Source of the DNA: Pseudomonadota bacterium
GTDB taxonomy: Bacteria; Myxococcota_A; UBA796; SXON01
Length of the DNA stretch: 64,000 nucleotides
Reading direction: 5' to 3'
Assembly: GCA_030685065.1 (NCBI GenBank)
Contig: JAUXQH010000070.1
Location: forward strand, 1-64,000
Shown here: positions 1 through 13,000 of the stretch, one piece after another
Layout: each line of letters starts with the position of its first letter
How positions within the stretch are numbered: position 1 is the stretch's first letter
Position numbers and translations under genes: made by a program
The notes under the pieces: generated by a model
Told to the model about the DNA's origin: nothing
Database searches by the model: none
Seen by the model: the letters and a program-made list of their open reading frames with translations, nothing else

Positions 1-4116
<4,116 letters not shown>

Positions 4117-4148
4117 TGCGACCAACGCCGGGTGGGGGACAGGAGGCC

Positions 4149-5822
4149 GTGACGGAGGAACACACCCAGGGTGCAGCCGTGGATCTCGAGGACGAGCGGG
4201 CGCTGGTGCTTGTCGTCGACGACGACCCACTCTCGAGAGAGAGCCTCGCGATGCTGTTCGCGCATCACGATCAGGACGTGGTCACCGCCGCCTCGGGCAC
4301 CGACGCGCTGCGTCGTTGCCTGCAGATGGACTTCGCGGTGATCCTCATGGATGTACGCATGCCAGGATTGGATGGGTACGAGACCGCGTCGCGCATTCAC
4401 GCGCGGCCCCGCTCCGCGGGCGTCCCCATCATCTTCCTCACGGGGGAAGCTCCCGATCTCGATCGCCTGCGCGCGTACGTGATCGGCGGGGTCGACTTCC
4501 TGCTCAAGCCCATCGAGCCGGTCATGTTGCGGGCGAAGGTCCGCGTGTTCGTCGAGCTGTGGCACCGGCGCCGGCAGGTCGAGCGCACCCAAGTCAAGCT
4601 CCGCGAATCGGAGGCGCGTCGAGCACAAGAGGCCGCCGACGCCGCCTCGGTCCTGGAGCGTCGCCGGGCCGACGCCGCGCTGTCGGCGGTGCTCGAGCGC
4701 CAGGCGCTCATCTTCCGTACCGTCCCCGTGGCGCTGTTCACCCGTTCGAAAAGCGAGCCCGCGCGGATCGTGTGGGCCAGTGACAACGTCGAGCGGGTCC
4801 TGGGATATCCGAGCTCCCGCTTCCTGACGGACGTCGATTTCTGGCGCTCGCGGGTCCATCCCGCCGATCGCGCCGAGGCGCTCGGCGCCCTCGCGCAGGT
4901 GAACGAGGGGGACACCACGACGTGCACCTACCGCTGGCACCTCGCGGACGGTTCGTGGAGGTGGATGCTCGAGCACATGAACCTCGTGGGGGAGCCCGGG
5001 GGGATCCCCCAGCTGTACGGCACGTGTGTCGACATCCACGCGCAGAAGCAGATGGAGGAGGCGCTGCGGGAGGCCAACGAGGCCCTCGATCACCGCGTCG
5101 CCGAGCGCACGGCCGAGCTCGCGGCGGTCATCGAGGATCTCGAGTCCTTCAGCCTGAGCGTCGCGCACGACCTTCGCGCGCCGCTGCGTAGCATCCACGC
5201 CTACGGGCGCATCCTCGCCGAGGAGGGAGGCCCCACCTTGTCGGGCGCGGGCAAGCACGCCCAGGACAGGCTGGAGCTCGCGGTGCATCGCATGTCCCAG
5301 CTCATCGACGACCTGCTGCGCCTGTCCCGGGTGGCGCGGGCGCGCCTGGAGCGGGAGGCGATCGACGTTACCGCGCTGGCGCTCCAGGTGGCCGCCGTCC
5401 TGCGCGAACGCGAGCCGGACCACCCCGTCGAGTTCGTGGTCGCGCCCAACCTCACGTTGACCGCGGACCGGGGCCTCCTCTTGATCGCGCTGGAAAACCT
5501 GCTGGGGAACGCCTGGAAATTCAGTCGTCCGGTAAACCCCGGCCGCGTGGAAGTGGGCGCCCGCGCGGACGATCCGAGCGTGTTGTTCGTGCGCGACAAT
5601 GGCGTCGGCTTCGACATGATCTACGCGAACCAGCTGTTTCGTCCGTTCCACCGGCTGCACTCGATGGACGAGTTCGATGGTACGGGGATCGGGCTGGCAA
5701 CGGTGCGCCGAATCATCCAGCGCCACGGGGGCGAGGTGTGGCCCGAGGCCGCGCTGGGGCAGGGCGCGACCTTCTACTTCACCATGGCCCCGCGGGCCGA
5801 AGGGAGCGGGTTTCGGCCCTGA
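4149..5822 (+). CDS. Receiver-PAS-histidine kinase
   Basis: A 557-residue cytoplasmic sensor kinase. An N-terminal receiver (about 15-130) has the acidic VVDDD cluster and Asp68 in LMDVRMPG. A coiled stretch, a PAS_3-type fold (about 195-300) and a HisKA with VAHDLRAPLRS (His340) follow, then HATPase motifs NLLGNAWKF, DNGVGFDM and GTGIGLA. The order suggests the receiver takes phosphate from another kinase, most simply the hybrid kinase that ends 32 bases upstream. The start is uncertain: GTG 4149 has AGGAGG at 4141-4146 but only a 2-base spacer; GTG 4116 overlaps the upstream TAG stop and lacks a ribosome site. A longer reading of this frame through the upstream gene is only a shadow. No transmembrane segment is seen. 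Confidence 0.9.
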   Translation: MTEEHTQGAAVDLEDERALVLVVDDDPLSRESLAMLFAHHDQDVVTAASGTDALRRCLQMDFAVILMDVRMPGLDGYETASRIHARPRSAGVPIIFLTGEAPDLDRLRAYVIGGVDFLLKPIEPVMLRAKVRVFVELWHRRRQVERTQVKLRESEARRAQEAADAASVLERRRADAALSAVLERQALIFRTVPVALFTRSKSEPARIVWASDNVERVLGYPSSRFLTDVDFWRSRVHPADRAEALGALAQVNEGDTTTCTYRWHLADGSWRWMLEHMNLVGEPGGIPQLYGTCVDIHAQKQMEEALREANEALDHRVAERTAELAAVIEDLESFSLSVAHDLRAPLRSIHAYGRILAEEGGPTLSGAGKHAQDRLELAVHRMSQLIDDLLRLSRVARARLEREAIDVTALALQVAAVLREREPDHPVEFVVAPNLTLTADRGLLLIALENLLGNAWKFSRPVNPGRVEVGARADDPSVLFVRDNGVGFDMIYANQLFRPFHRLHSMDEFDGTGIGLATVRRIIQRHGGEVWPEAALGQGATFYFTMAPRAEGSGFRP

Positions 5823-5900
5823 GCGGGTGACCGTCAGGCCCTGAGCGCGCGACCGTGAGAGGCTGAGCAGCAGAGGGGTTCGCGTCGACCGCGGCCCCTC

Positions 5901-8900
5901 ATGGTATACCGCCACCCCCGTCTCGAGGTGGCCTTGATTACCCTGCTCCTGCTCGCCTGCGCGCCCTATCCCGACGGCCTGCGCGCCACGCCCGCGGGCG
6001 ACGGCCCGCTGGTGAAGATCGACTGGGACGCCAAGCCCCTCCCCGATGTGCCCTATCCGACCGACCTCGCGACGGTGGTCGACCTCACGAGCCCGACCGG
6101 GCTGCGCCTGAACGTGCCCACGGCCACGATCACCGAGATGGAGCGCCACGCGCGGGAGAAGCTCAACACGCTCTCCGGCTTCGGCATCTATTCCCCGATC
6201 ACCGTCGGGTTCACCGAGCCGCTCGACCTGGCAAACATCCACGCCCGGCACGCCGCCGACGCGGGCCTCGGCGATGCGCAGTTCGCGGACGACGCCTTTT
6301 TCCTCATCGACATGACCCCCGACAGCCCCGACTACGGCAAGCCGGTCGCGTTGGACGTGGGGAGCGGGCGGTATCCGATGGACGTGCCGGATCCCAACCG
6401 GTACTTCCCCAATGACAGCCGCTCCACCTGCCCGAGCCTGGTGTTCGACACGGTCGAAGAGGACCTCGACGGGGACGGCATCCTGGACTGGGGCGAGGAC
6501 ACCGACAACGACGGGGTGTTGGATCACCCCAACGTATGGCCGACCGGGGGTGACCCCCGCGACGACCTGCTCTCCTGGTACGAAAAGTCGACGAACACCC
6601 TCATCGTGCGCCCGACGCGTCCGCTGCGGGAGATGACCACGTACGCGATGGTGCTCACCGAGCGGCTCGTGGGAGAGGACGGCAACCCCGTTCGTTCGCC
6701 GTGGGAGTGGGTCCACCACTTGCGGCAGGAAGAGGCGCTGCGTCCGCTCTCGGGCGCGCTGGGCGATCTGGGGCTCGCGACGGAGGACGTGGCGTTCGCG
6801 TGGGTGTTCACCACGGGCAACGTCACCGGGGACCTCGTGGATGCCCGACGCGGCCTGCTCGGGGAGGGGCCCCTGGCCGCGATGGACGCGGCGTTCGAGG
6901 AGGGCGTCACCGAGGCGCTGCCGGTCCACGAGATCGACGGGCTCGATCCCTACCGCCTCCCGGTCGACCGCCTCATCAGCACGCTCTCCTCGCTCGGGCT
7001 GTTTCCCGACGAGAGCGCGGACGCGCTGGTCGACAACTACGGCGCCTTCGCGGACGTGCTCGTGGGCGGCACCTTCACCACGCCGAACCTGCTCGGCGAG
7101 CCCGGCCAGGCCGTCGCCGCGTGGCCCGAGGTCGACGACTCCGACGATTACTGGCAGGTCGACTCGTTTGCCGGCACCTACACGGCGCGGTCCGAGCGGG
7201 TGGTGTTCACCTGCGTGCTGCCGAAAAACGTGCCCCAGCCCGCCCCCGTCGTGATGTTCGGGCACGGGTACGGCTCGTCCCGCTTCGACTTTCTCGGCTT
7301 CTCCTGGGCGTTCACCCGCATGGGCTACGCCGCGTGCGCGTTCGACTATCCGGGCCACGGCCCCACGGTCGATCCGGAGCAGGAGGAGCTGATCGAGACC
7401 GTTCTCGGCGCGACCGGGCTCGTGCCGTTCTACACGCACCTCAAGGACAGCCGCTTCCGCGATCTCGACAACGACGGCATCCCGGACTCCGGCGGCGATC
7501 AGTGGTCGGCGGACGCCTTCCACACCCGCGACATGGTGCGGCAGGCCGCGCTCGACCACGCCCAGCTCGTCGACAGCTTCCGCGCGTGCGGCACCGGCGT
7601 CATGACCCGCGCAGACGGCACCACCTCGGTGAGCTGCGATTGGGACGGCAACGGCACCCCCGACCTGGGCGGGCCCGACGTGCAATACAACGTCATCGGC
7701 GGCTCGCTCGGCGGCATCAACGCCGCGGTGGCGGCGGCGGTCGTCGACGAGGTGACCGCGTGGGCGCCCGTCGTGCCCGGCGGCGGGCTGCTCGATGTCG
7801 CGGTCCGGACCCAGATCGGCGGCGCGGTCGAGGCGATGCACGGCCGGATCCTCTCGCCGCTCTTCCTCGGCTACCCCACCGATGACGGGGGGCTCCGCGT
7901 CGTACAGATGGTCAACTCCGTGACCGACATGGTGGAGATCCCCGTCGCGACGCTGCCCACGTTCCCCGCGGGCGGCCGCGTCGTCATCGAGAACCTCACC
8001 AACGGAGAGGTGCGCGAGGGCCTCGTCCCGGTGGACGGCTACTTCCGCCTCGGCATCCCGGCGGACGCCGTCTCCGCCTGGGAGAAGCGCGCGCTCGGGG
8101 GCATCCCCGCAACGGGCCCCGTGGCCGGCGCCGTCTACACCATCGCGGATCCCACCACCGCGGGGGACATCCTCCAGCTGTCGTTCTACGACGCGGCGGG
8201 CACGTTGGTCACGACGGTGGCCAACTGGGAGACCGATGTCACGTTCCAGGGTGTCACCTTCCCGGCGGGCACGGTGTTGGTCGCCGCGGCCGAGGGGCTG
8301 GGCCACATCCGCGGCTCTCCCGAGCTGCGCCGCGCCGCCTTCGTGCTCTCGGCGATGCTCGAGCCCGGCGATCCCATCGCGTATGCGCGGTTCTACACCG
8401 AGGAGCCGATCGCGAGCCTCGGCGGCCGCCCCCGCAACGTCCTGTTGATGCCGACCCCCGGCGACAGCATCGTGAACATCAACACCGGCATCGCGCTCGC
8501 GCGGGCGGCCGGATGGCTCGACGACACGGAGATCGACGCGCGGTACGGCACCTCGGTCGATCGCTTCCTCATCGACCGTCGCGTGGTGCAGGGCCTCGAG
8601 GAGTTCGGGCCGTACATCTGCGCCGACGGCGCGCCGTGCCTCTTCGACGCGGACGATCTGGACCAGGGTACGGACGGCACCGGCGCCACGTCGGAGGCGC
8701 CCCTGCGCGTCGCCATGGAGTCGAGCTCGGGCACGAGCGGCCTGCGCCTGCCCTACGTGCGGACCACGGGCACGCACGGCTTCGCCACCCCTGAACCCGA
8801 CCGCGTGTTCGACACCGCCACGTTCGCGACGATGCAGATCGCGTCCTATTTCCTCGACCAGGGCGCCTTCATTCGCGACGACCTGTGCCTGGAGAGCGCC

Positions 8901-9113
8901 AGCTGCGCGTGGATCCCGCCGCTGCCTGGGGAGGAGGTCGATACCGGCCCCGTCGATACCGGCCCCGTGGACACCGGGCCTGTGGATACCGGGCCTGTCG
9001 ATACGGGCGCGGTCGACACTGCCCCCGTCGACACTGCCCCTGTCGACACTGCCCCTGTCGACACTGCGGCCGCCGACACCAGCTCCTCCGACACCGCGGA
9101 AGGTGCACGATGA
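5901..9113 (+). CDS. Secreted alpha/beta-hydrolase-like lipoprotein with Ca-type loops and VDTGP tail
   Basis: A 1070-residue protein with a lipoprotein signal ending LLLAC near residue 20. A hydrolase core is suggested by FGHGYGSS (about 453), the nucleophile elbow GGSLGG with Ser602, an acidic candidate in PGDS (about 853) and His959 in GTHGF, as in lipase/esterase folds. Three Asp/Asn/Gly-rich loops of thrombospondin-3 or dockerin type (DGDGILDWGEDTDNDG, DLDNDGIPD, DWDGNGTPD) probably bind calcium. The C terminus is a low-complexity VDTGP/VDTAP tail, common as a linker in myxobacterial surface proteins. The stop overlaps the next start (ATGA), so the beta-barrel-like protein is coupled. 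The substrate cannot be read from sequence. Confidence 0.85.
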   Translation: MVYRHPRLEVALITLLLLACAPYPDGLRATPAGDGPLVKIDWDAKPLPDVPYPTDLATVVDLTSPTGLRLNVPTATITEMERHAREKLNTLSGFGIYSPITVGFTEPLDLANIHARHAADAGLGDAQFADDAFFLIDMTPDSPDYGKPVALDVGSGRYPMDVPDPNRYFPNDSRSTCPSLVFDTVEEDLDGDGILDWGEDTDNDGVLDHPNVWPTGGDPRDDLLSWYEKSTNTLIVRPTRPLREMTTYAMVLTERLVGEDGNPVRSPWEWVHHLRQEEALRPLSGALGDLGLATEDVAFAWVFTTGNVTGDLVDARRGLLGEGPLAAMDAAFEEGVTEALPVHEIDGLDPYRLPVDRLISTLSSLGLFPDESADALVDNYGAFADVLVGGTFTTPNLLGEPGQAVAAWPEVDDSDDYWQVDSFAGTYTARSERVVFTCVLPKNVPQPAPVVMFGHGYGSSRFDFLGFSWAFTRMGYAACAFDYPGHGPTVDPEQEELIETVLGATGLVPFYTHLKDSRFRDLDNDGIPDSGGDQWSADAFHTRDMVRQAALDHAQLVDSFRACGTGVMTRADGTTSVSCDWDGNGTPDLGGPDVQYNVIGGSLGGINAAVAAAVVDEVTAWAPVVPGGGLLDVAVRTQIGGAVEAMHGRILSPLFLGYPTDDGGLRVVQMVNSVTDMVEIPVATLPTFPAGGRVVIENLTNGEVREGLVPVDGYFRLGIPADAVSAWEKRALGGIPATGPVAGAVYTIADPTTAGDILQLSFYDAAGTLVTTVANWETDVTFQGVTFPAGTVLVAAAEGLGHIRGSPELRRAAFVLSAMLEPGDPIAYARFYTEEPIASLGGRPRNVLLMPTPGDSIVNINTGIALARAAGWLDDTEIDARYGTSVDRFLIDRRVVQGLEEFGPYICADGAPCLFDADDLDQGTDGTGATSEAPLRVAMESSSGTSGLRLPYVRTTGTHGFATPEPDRVFDTATFATMQIASYFLDQGAFIRDDLCLESASCAWIPPLPGEEVDTGPVDTGPVDTGPVDTGPVDTGAVDTAPVDTAPVDTAPVDTAAADTSSSDTAEGAR
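8937..9071 (+). repeat. 15-bp coding minisatellite (VDTGP/VDTAP)
   Basis: Nine head-to-tail 15-bp units begin at 8937 and each encodes V-D-T-[GA]-[PA]. Neighbouring units are nearly identical in DNA, for example three GTCGACACTGCCCC-type units in a row, so the tract is expected to vary in length by slippage. It forms the acidic C-terminal tail of the hydrolase-like lipoprotein. Confidence 0.9.
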
Positions 9114-10780
9114 TCGCGCTCGCCCTGCTCCTCCAGCCCGCGTTCGGGCAGGAGACGACGGCCCTGGAGGTTCCGCCGGCTCCTGCGACTCCGGTCGATC
9201 CGGCGCCGCCGGCTACGCCCGCAGCAGTCGATCCGGCCCCCGCGGTCGATCCGGCCGCGCCCGTCGTGGTCGACCCCGCCTCCGCGGTCGATCCGGCCGC
9301 GCCCGCCGACGAGGTCCCCCCGCCCGTCGATCCGAGCGCGCCGGCGCCCGGCCTCGCGCCCCGCAAGCCGCCCGTCACCGTTTCGGGTGAGCTCCGCTTC
9401 CTCGGGAGCCTGCCGCCCGATGCCATCGTCGATCCCGAGGGCCAGGCCCTCGGCCAGGGCCCCGTCCTCGACACCCGCCTCCGGGCCGGGGGCGCCTATT
9501 CCGCCGAGAGCTGGGCGTTCCGCACCGAGTGGGACCTGTATTCGGGCCAGCTCGCGGGCGATGCGTGGGATGTGTCCGGCACGACGGACGCCCGCGGGCG
9601 TGAGGGCGTCGGCCTCTTCGCGGGCAGGTCCTTCGTCCCGCGTCGCATCTCGGTGGACGGTCGTCTGGGCGTCGTGGGGGTCGAGGCCGGCCTCGTCACG
9701 AGCCACTGGGGCCTCGGCATGCTCGCCAACGACGGCGCGCATGACCCGGAGTTCGGCCGCGCCGACTTCGGCGACCGCGTGATCCGCGTGCGGGTCGCGA
9801 CGCGCCCGATCGCCGGCAAGCCGCTCACCGTCGTGCTCGCCGGCGATCGTGTCGTCGAGGACGAGACCGCCACCTGGAGCCCGTTCTTCGGCGGCCAGTC
9901 CGCGTGGCAGGGCATCGCCAGCGCGATCTGGGGCGAGGTCGGGGCGCCGCGCGCAGGAATCTACGGCGTGTACCGCCACCAGACCGAGGCGGACGGCCTG
10001 CGCGTCACCGAGGTCGGCGTGCTCGACCTGTACGTGGACGCCCCGCTCACCATCCCGGGCTGGTCCCTCCGCGTGGCGGGCGAGGGCGCCGGCATCGTCG
10101 GGAGCTCCTCGCGCGGGCAGAGCTACAACGCCAAGGACGGCCTCGTGGTCCAGTCCGCCGGCGCGCTCGCCCTCGTCGACGCCCGCCCGGACGCGCTCCG
10201 GGATGTCTTCCCCACGCGGTTCATCGCCCGCGCCGGCTGGGCCAGCGGCGACGGCAACCCGGACGACGGCTTCAGCAACGACTTCACCTTCGACCGCGAT
10301 CTCGGCGTCGGGATGGTCCTGTTCGACGAGCTCCAGGGCGCGGTCGACGCCGCGGCCTACGCCCAGCTCACCGATCCGGAGCACTCCGGCGGCGCTCCGG
10401 ACGGCGCCGAGGTGCTCGTGGCCGAGGGTGCGGTGCGCCACGCCACGTTCGTCCAGCCCGTGGTCGGGGTGACGCCCCGCCCGTGGCTCGATCTGAAGGT
10501 CGGCGCCCTCTTCGCGTGGAACACCAGCCCGATCAGCCAGCCGTTCGCGACGTTCCGGAACGGCGGCGTGCCTGCCAACCACCTCGGCGAGACGACGAGC
10601 GGCTACTGGCTCGGCACCGAGCTCGACTGGGCGGTCACCGTCGGCGATGTCGAGGCCAAGGTGCTCGGCGTGAAGGCGATGCCCGCGCTGGTCGTGCAGG
10701 GCGGGCACCTGCTCGCCTCCGCCGACATGGGCGGCGGGGTCGTCACGCTCGTGACCGCGACAGGCCGCCTTCGCTGGTAG
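9110..10780 (+). CDS. Probable outer-membrane beta-barrel protein
   Basis: The start is ATG 9110, overlapping the previous TGA (ATGA), so translation is coupled. The 556-residue product begins with a very short export signal (MIALALLLQPAFG, cleavage before QE), followed by about 65 residues rich in Pro, Val, Asp and Ala (PVDPA-type repeats), a likely periplasmic or wall-spanning linker. From about residue 85 to the end it alternates short hydrophobic strands and polar turns with many Gly and aromatic residues, and it ends in an aromatic residue (GRLRW), the usual C-terminal signature of outer-membrane barrels. I do not recognise a named family. Coupling to the secreted hydrolase suggests they act together at the outer membrane. 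Confidence 0.8.
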   Translation: MIALALLLQPAFGQETTALEVPPAPATPVDPAPPATPAAVDPAPAVDPAAPVVVDPASAVDPAAPADEVPPPVDPSAPAPGLAPRKPPVTVSGELRFLGSLPPDAIVDPEGQALGQGPVLDTRLRAGGAYSAESWAFRTEWDLYSGQLAGDAWDVSGTTDARGREGVGLFAGRSFVPRRISVDGRLGVVGVEAGLVTSHWGLGMLANDGAHDPEFGRADFGDRVIRVRVATRPIAGKPLTVVLAGDRVVEDETATWSPFFGGQSAWQGIASAIWGEVGAPRAGIYGVYRHQTEADGLRVTEVGVLDLYVDAPLTIPGWSLRVAGEGAGIVGSSSRGQSYNAKDGLVVQSAGALALVDARPDALRDVFPTRFIARAGWASGDGNPDDGFSNDFTFDRDLGVGMVLFDELQGAVDAAAYAQLTDPEHSGGAPDGAEVLVAEGAVRHATFVQPVVGVTPRPWLDLKVGALFAWNTSPISQPFATFRNGGVPANHLGETTSGYWLGTELDWAVTVGDVEAKVLGVKAMPALVVQGGHLLASADMGGGVVTLVTATGRLRW

Positions 10781-10816
10781 GAGGATGGTGCGCGGCTCCG
10801 TGACTAGAGAGGGGGT

Positions 10817-11116
10817 ATGCGCACAGTCTACAAGGTGCTCCCCGACTCGGAGCGATGGGCGATCAAGCGCGAGGGGGAGTACACCCCCGTCTCGATCCTC
10901 CCGCACAAGAACGAGGCCGTGAAGGCGGCGCGGGACATGGCGGAGCGGGACATGCCGAGCCGCCTCATCGTCATCGACGGCCGCGGCAAGGTCGAGATGG
11001 ACAAGCTCTACGGCACCGACCAGCTCGAGGCGGACGTGCAGGGCATGCGCGCGATGGAGGAGCCGCTCCCCGAGGGCCTCCAGGCGATGCCGGAGATGGA
11101 GGAGGAGGAGAGCTGA
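10817..11116 (+). CDS. DUF2188-like small protein
   Basis: A 99-residue soluble protein. The first 50 residues (YKVLPDSERWAIKREG, then a Lys/Ala-rich helix and RLIVIDGRGKVEMDKLYG) follow the DUF2188 pattern: a small beta-hairpin with a conserved W-x-[VI]-K-R, a helix, and a final strand with DG-[KR]. The C-terminal 40 residues are acidic and Met/Glu-rich with no match I know. The start ATG 10817 follows a G-rich site (GAGAGGGGG). The function of DUF2188 is not established. It is transcribed with the barrel gene 36 bases upstream or from its own promoter. Confidence 0.75.
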   Translation: MRTVYKVLPDSERWAIKREGEYTPVSILPHKNEAVKAARDMAERDMPSRLIVIDGRGKVEMDKLYGTDQLEADVQGMRAMEEPLPEGLQAMPEMEEEES

Positions 11117-11280
11117 CGGGTGGCGGGGCCCTCCGCGCGAGCCCCTGGGCGCCCCGGCTTCGCCGGCGCCCTCCGCCGCGGTCGGCGCGAGGCGCCTCCG
11201 TCCTCCCTGCGGTCGGGACCGGCCGAGGACGGCCGCGCTCTGTCCGGCTGGCGCGGTGGCGTGCGACGACCCGCACGCGC

Positions 11281-11349
11281 CGAGGCACCCCTCGTCGAGG
11301 CACCCCTTGTCGAAGCACCCCTTGTCGAGGCACCCCTTGTCGAGGCACC
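11281..11349 (+). repeat. 15-bp direct repeats upstream of the RAYT-like gene
   Basis: Four full units and one partial unit of the form CGAGGCACCCCTTGT lie head to tail (starts 11281, 11296, 11311, 11326, 11341), with one or two substitutions. They end about 23 bases before the ATG at 11373. They may be iteron-like regulatory repeats or a slippage tract. Confidence 0.85.
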
Positions 11350-11372
11350 GGCGGTGCGTAGCCTCCCGCGCG

Positions 11373-12149
11373 ATGCTCGCCTGGCACATCACCCACGCGC
11401 TCTGCGACCGCCGCGTGATCGCGACGGAGCCCGCGGAGCTGCGCGTGCTGGCGCGGACCGTCATCGAGGCCGGTGGGGACGCGCTCCTGGCCTTCCGGGG
11501 CTCGGACAACCACGTCCATTCGGTGTTCGCGGGGGAACGCGCGGCGGCGGGCGGATTTGCGCGTCACGTCGCCAGCGCGCTCCATCACCGCCTCCGGTTG
11601 GTCGTGCCCTTCGAGCCGACGGACGTTCGGCCGATCCGCACGCAGGGGCACCTCGGTAACAGCTTCGAGTACGTGCTCGGAAACGCCGAGCACCACGGCG
11701 CGGCGCACGATCGCCTCTTCGAGGCCAGCAATCTGCCCGATCTGCTCGGGTTGCGCGCGATCGGGGCGGCCACGCGCGCCCGCGTCCGCGCGATGCTCCC
11801 GCGCGTCGATCGGGCGTTGCTCCTCCGGTTGCTCGGGGTCGACGCGCTCGAGGCGGCGTTCGCGCCCGACCACCTCGTCGCAGCGGCCTGCGCGGCGGCG
11901 GCGATTCCCACGTTGCGGTCGCGGAGCCCGGAGGCCGTGGCCGCGCGCATCGCCTCGCTCCATGTGGGCGCGCCCCACCTCACCGCCCGCGAGCTGGAGG
12001 CGCTGCTCGGGATCCCCGAACGCACCGCGCGCAGGCTGCGGGCGAGCGCGGTGGATCCTGCGCTGTTGATCGCGATCGGCTTGCAGATGGACCTCCGGCG
12101 CAAGCTCGGAATCATCGTCTCTGACGCGCCGTTTCTGGCGTTTGGGTGA
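11373..12149 (+). CDS. RAYT-like protein (Y1 transposase family) with C-terminal helix-turn-helix
   Basis: A 258-residue protein whose first 120 residues look like the IS200/RAYT Y1 fold: an opening strand (WHITHA), a helix, the HUH pair in DNHVH, and a later helix with a Tyr (SFEYVLGN) at the place of the catalytic tyrosine in the YxxxNPV helix. The C-terminal part (about 205-250) has a helix-turn-helix pattern (LTARELEALLGIPERTARRL). No inverted ends, partner tnpB or target duplication are visible, so this looks like a resident, single-copy RAYT-type gene rather than an active insertion sequence. ATG 11373 is chosen because the Y1 homology begins there; the frame upstream runs through the 15-bp repeats. 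Palindromes lie just after the stop. The family call rests on motif reading. Confidence 0.65.
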   Translation: MLAWHITHALCDRRVIATEPAELRVLARTVIEAGGDALLAFRGSDNHVHSVFAGERAAAGGFARHVASALHHRLRLVVPFEPTDVRPIRTQGHLGNSFEYVLGNAEHHGAAHDRLFEASNLPDLLGLRAIGAATRARVRAMLPRVDRALLLRLLGVDALEAAFAPDHLVAAACAAAAIPTLRSRSPEAVAARIASLHVGAPHLTARELEALLGIPERTARRLRASAVDPALLIAIGLQMDLRRKLGIIVSDAPFLAFG

Positions 12150-12171
12150 GGGGGGGCTCGGGCGGCCGGTT

Positions 12172-12199
12172 GTCGACCGGTCGACCGCTCGACCGGTCG
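12172..12199. repeat. Paired CGACCGGTCG palindromes after the RAYT-like gene
   Basis: GTCGACCGGTCGAC at 12172-12185 is a perfect 14-bp palindrome; a second CGACCGGTCG follows at 12190-12199. The two cores are direct repeats 16 bp apart, beginning 22 bases after the stop codon. They could be a REP-like target, a binding site or part of a terminator. Confidence 0.8.
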
Positions 12200-12417
12200 T
12201 CCAGACCCCCGAGTAATGGCCGCCACGCTCCAGAATCGGTCGAAGCGGCGCGCCTGCGCGCCCGGCGCGTGCAGGCGGTGCTGCGATTCGGGCGACGAGC
12301 GTAGGCTCGCGGCGCAGCATCAGCGAGCGTGGCGCGTGCAGGGGGCGGGGTTGCCTTGCGCGTCCGGGGGGCAGGGAAATCCGAGGAGGTTGCGCTCGGT
12401 GTGGGCAGCGGCGCGGC

Positions 12418-12768
12418 CTACTCGGCGGTCTTCACCTGCATCCATACGACGCGAGCGTACTCGTTGTCCCACGCGGACGGCGAGAGGACGAACCGATCCT
12501 CGTACAGGTTCCAGGTCCCGGCGTAGGTCGTGCAGACCGCGCCCTCGTCGCTGTCGTCGTAGCAGCTGTCCACGCGCACCAGGGTTGCGTTCCGCGGGAT
12601 CGGCAGCTCCTCGCCTTCCTCCATGGGGATCTCGTCGGTGAGGATGGTGACGAGGCTGGCTTCGCCACGCGCGGCCTCCGTGGGCGTCTCCTCGTCGTCG
12701 GCCGACGCGGGCGTCCCCGAGTCGGGGGCGGAGAACGAGCAGGCGGCGAGCAGGAGGAAGGAGAACAC
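12418..12768 (-). CDS. Small acidic lipoprotein
   Basis: A 116-residue protein with a GTG start at 12768. The export signal is very short (about nine residues before the lipobox cysteine, LLAAC). An Asp/Glu/Thr/Ala-rich linker follows, then a domain of about 75 residues with a Cys pair (DSCYDD and GAVCTTY) that may form a disulfide. I do not recognise the domain. It lies 232 bases downstream of the HTH-EIIA gene on the same strand and may be a separate transcript. No other function can be read. Confidence 0.7.
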   Translation of the reverse strand: MFSFLLLAACSFSAPDSGTPASADDEETPTEAARGEASLVTILTDEIPMEEGEELPIPRNATLVRVDSCYDDSDEGAVCTTYAGTWNLYEDRFVLSPSAWDNEYARVVWMQVKTAE

Positions 12769-13000
12769 GGGGACCCCGGACGAACGCCGCGGCTAACGCG
12801 GCCGCGCTCTCCCGGGCACCCTCCGCTCGGCCGCGTCCTCCGGCACACGATCTCGTTGCGGAGGAGCCGCTCGAGCACGAACTCGAGCGAGATCCAGCAG
12901 GCTCCAAACGGTCCGGCGCCCGCGCCGCCGCCCGCCGGCACCCCTACCGGACCAGCACGCCTCCGCGAACGATCGCGCCGGGCCCCCGGCTGGGCCCCGC

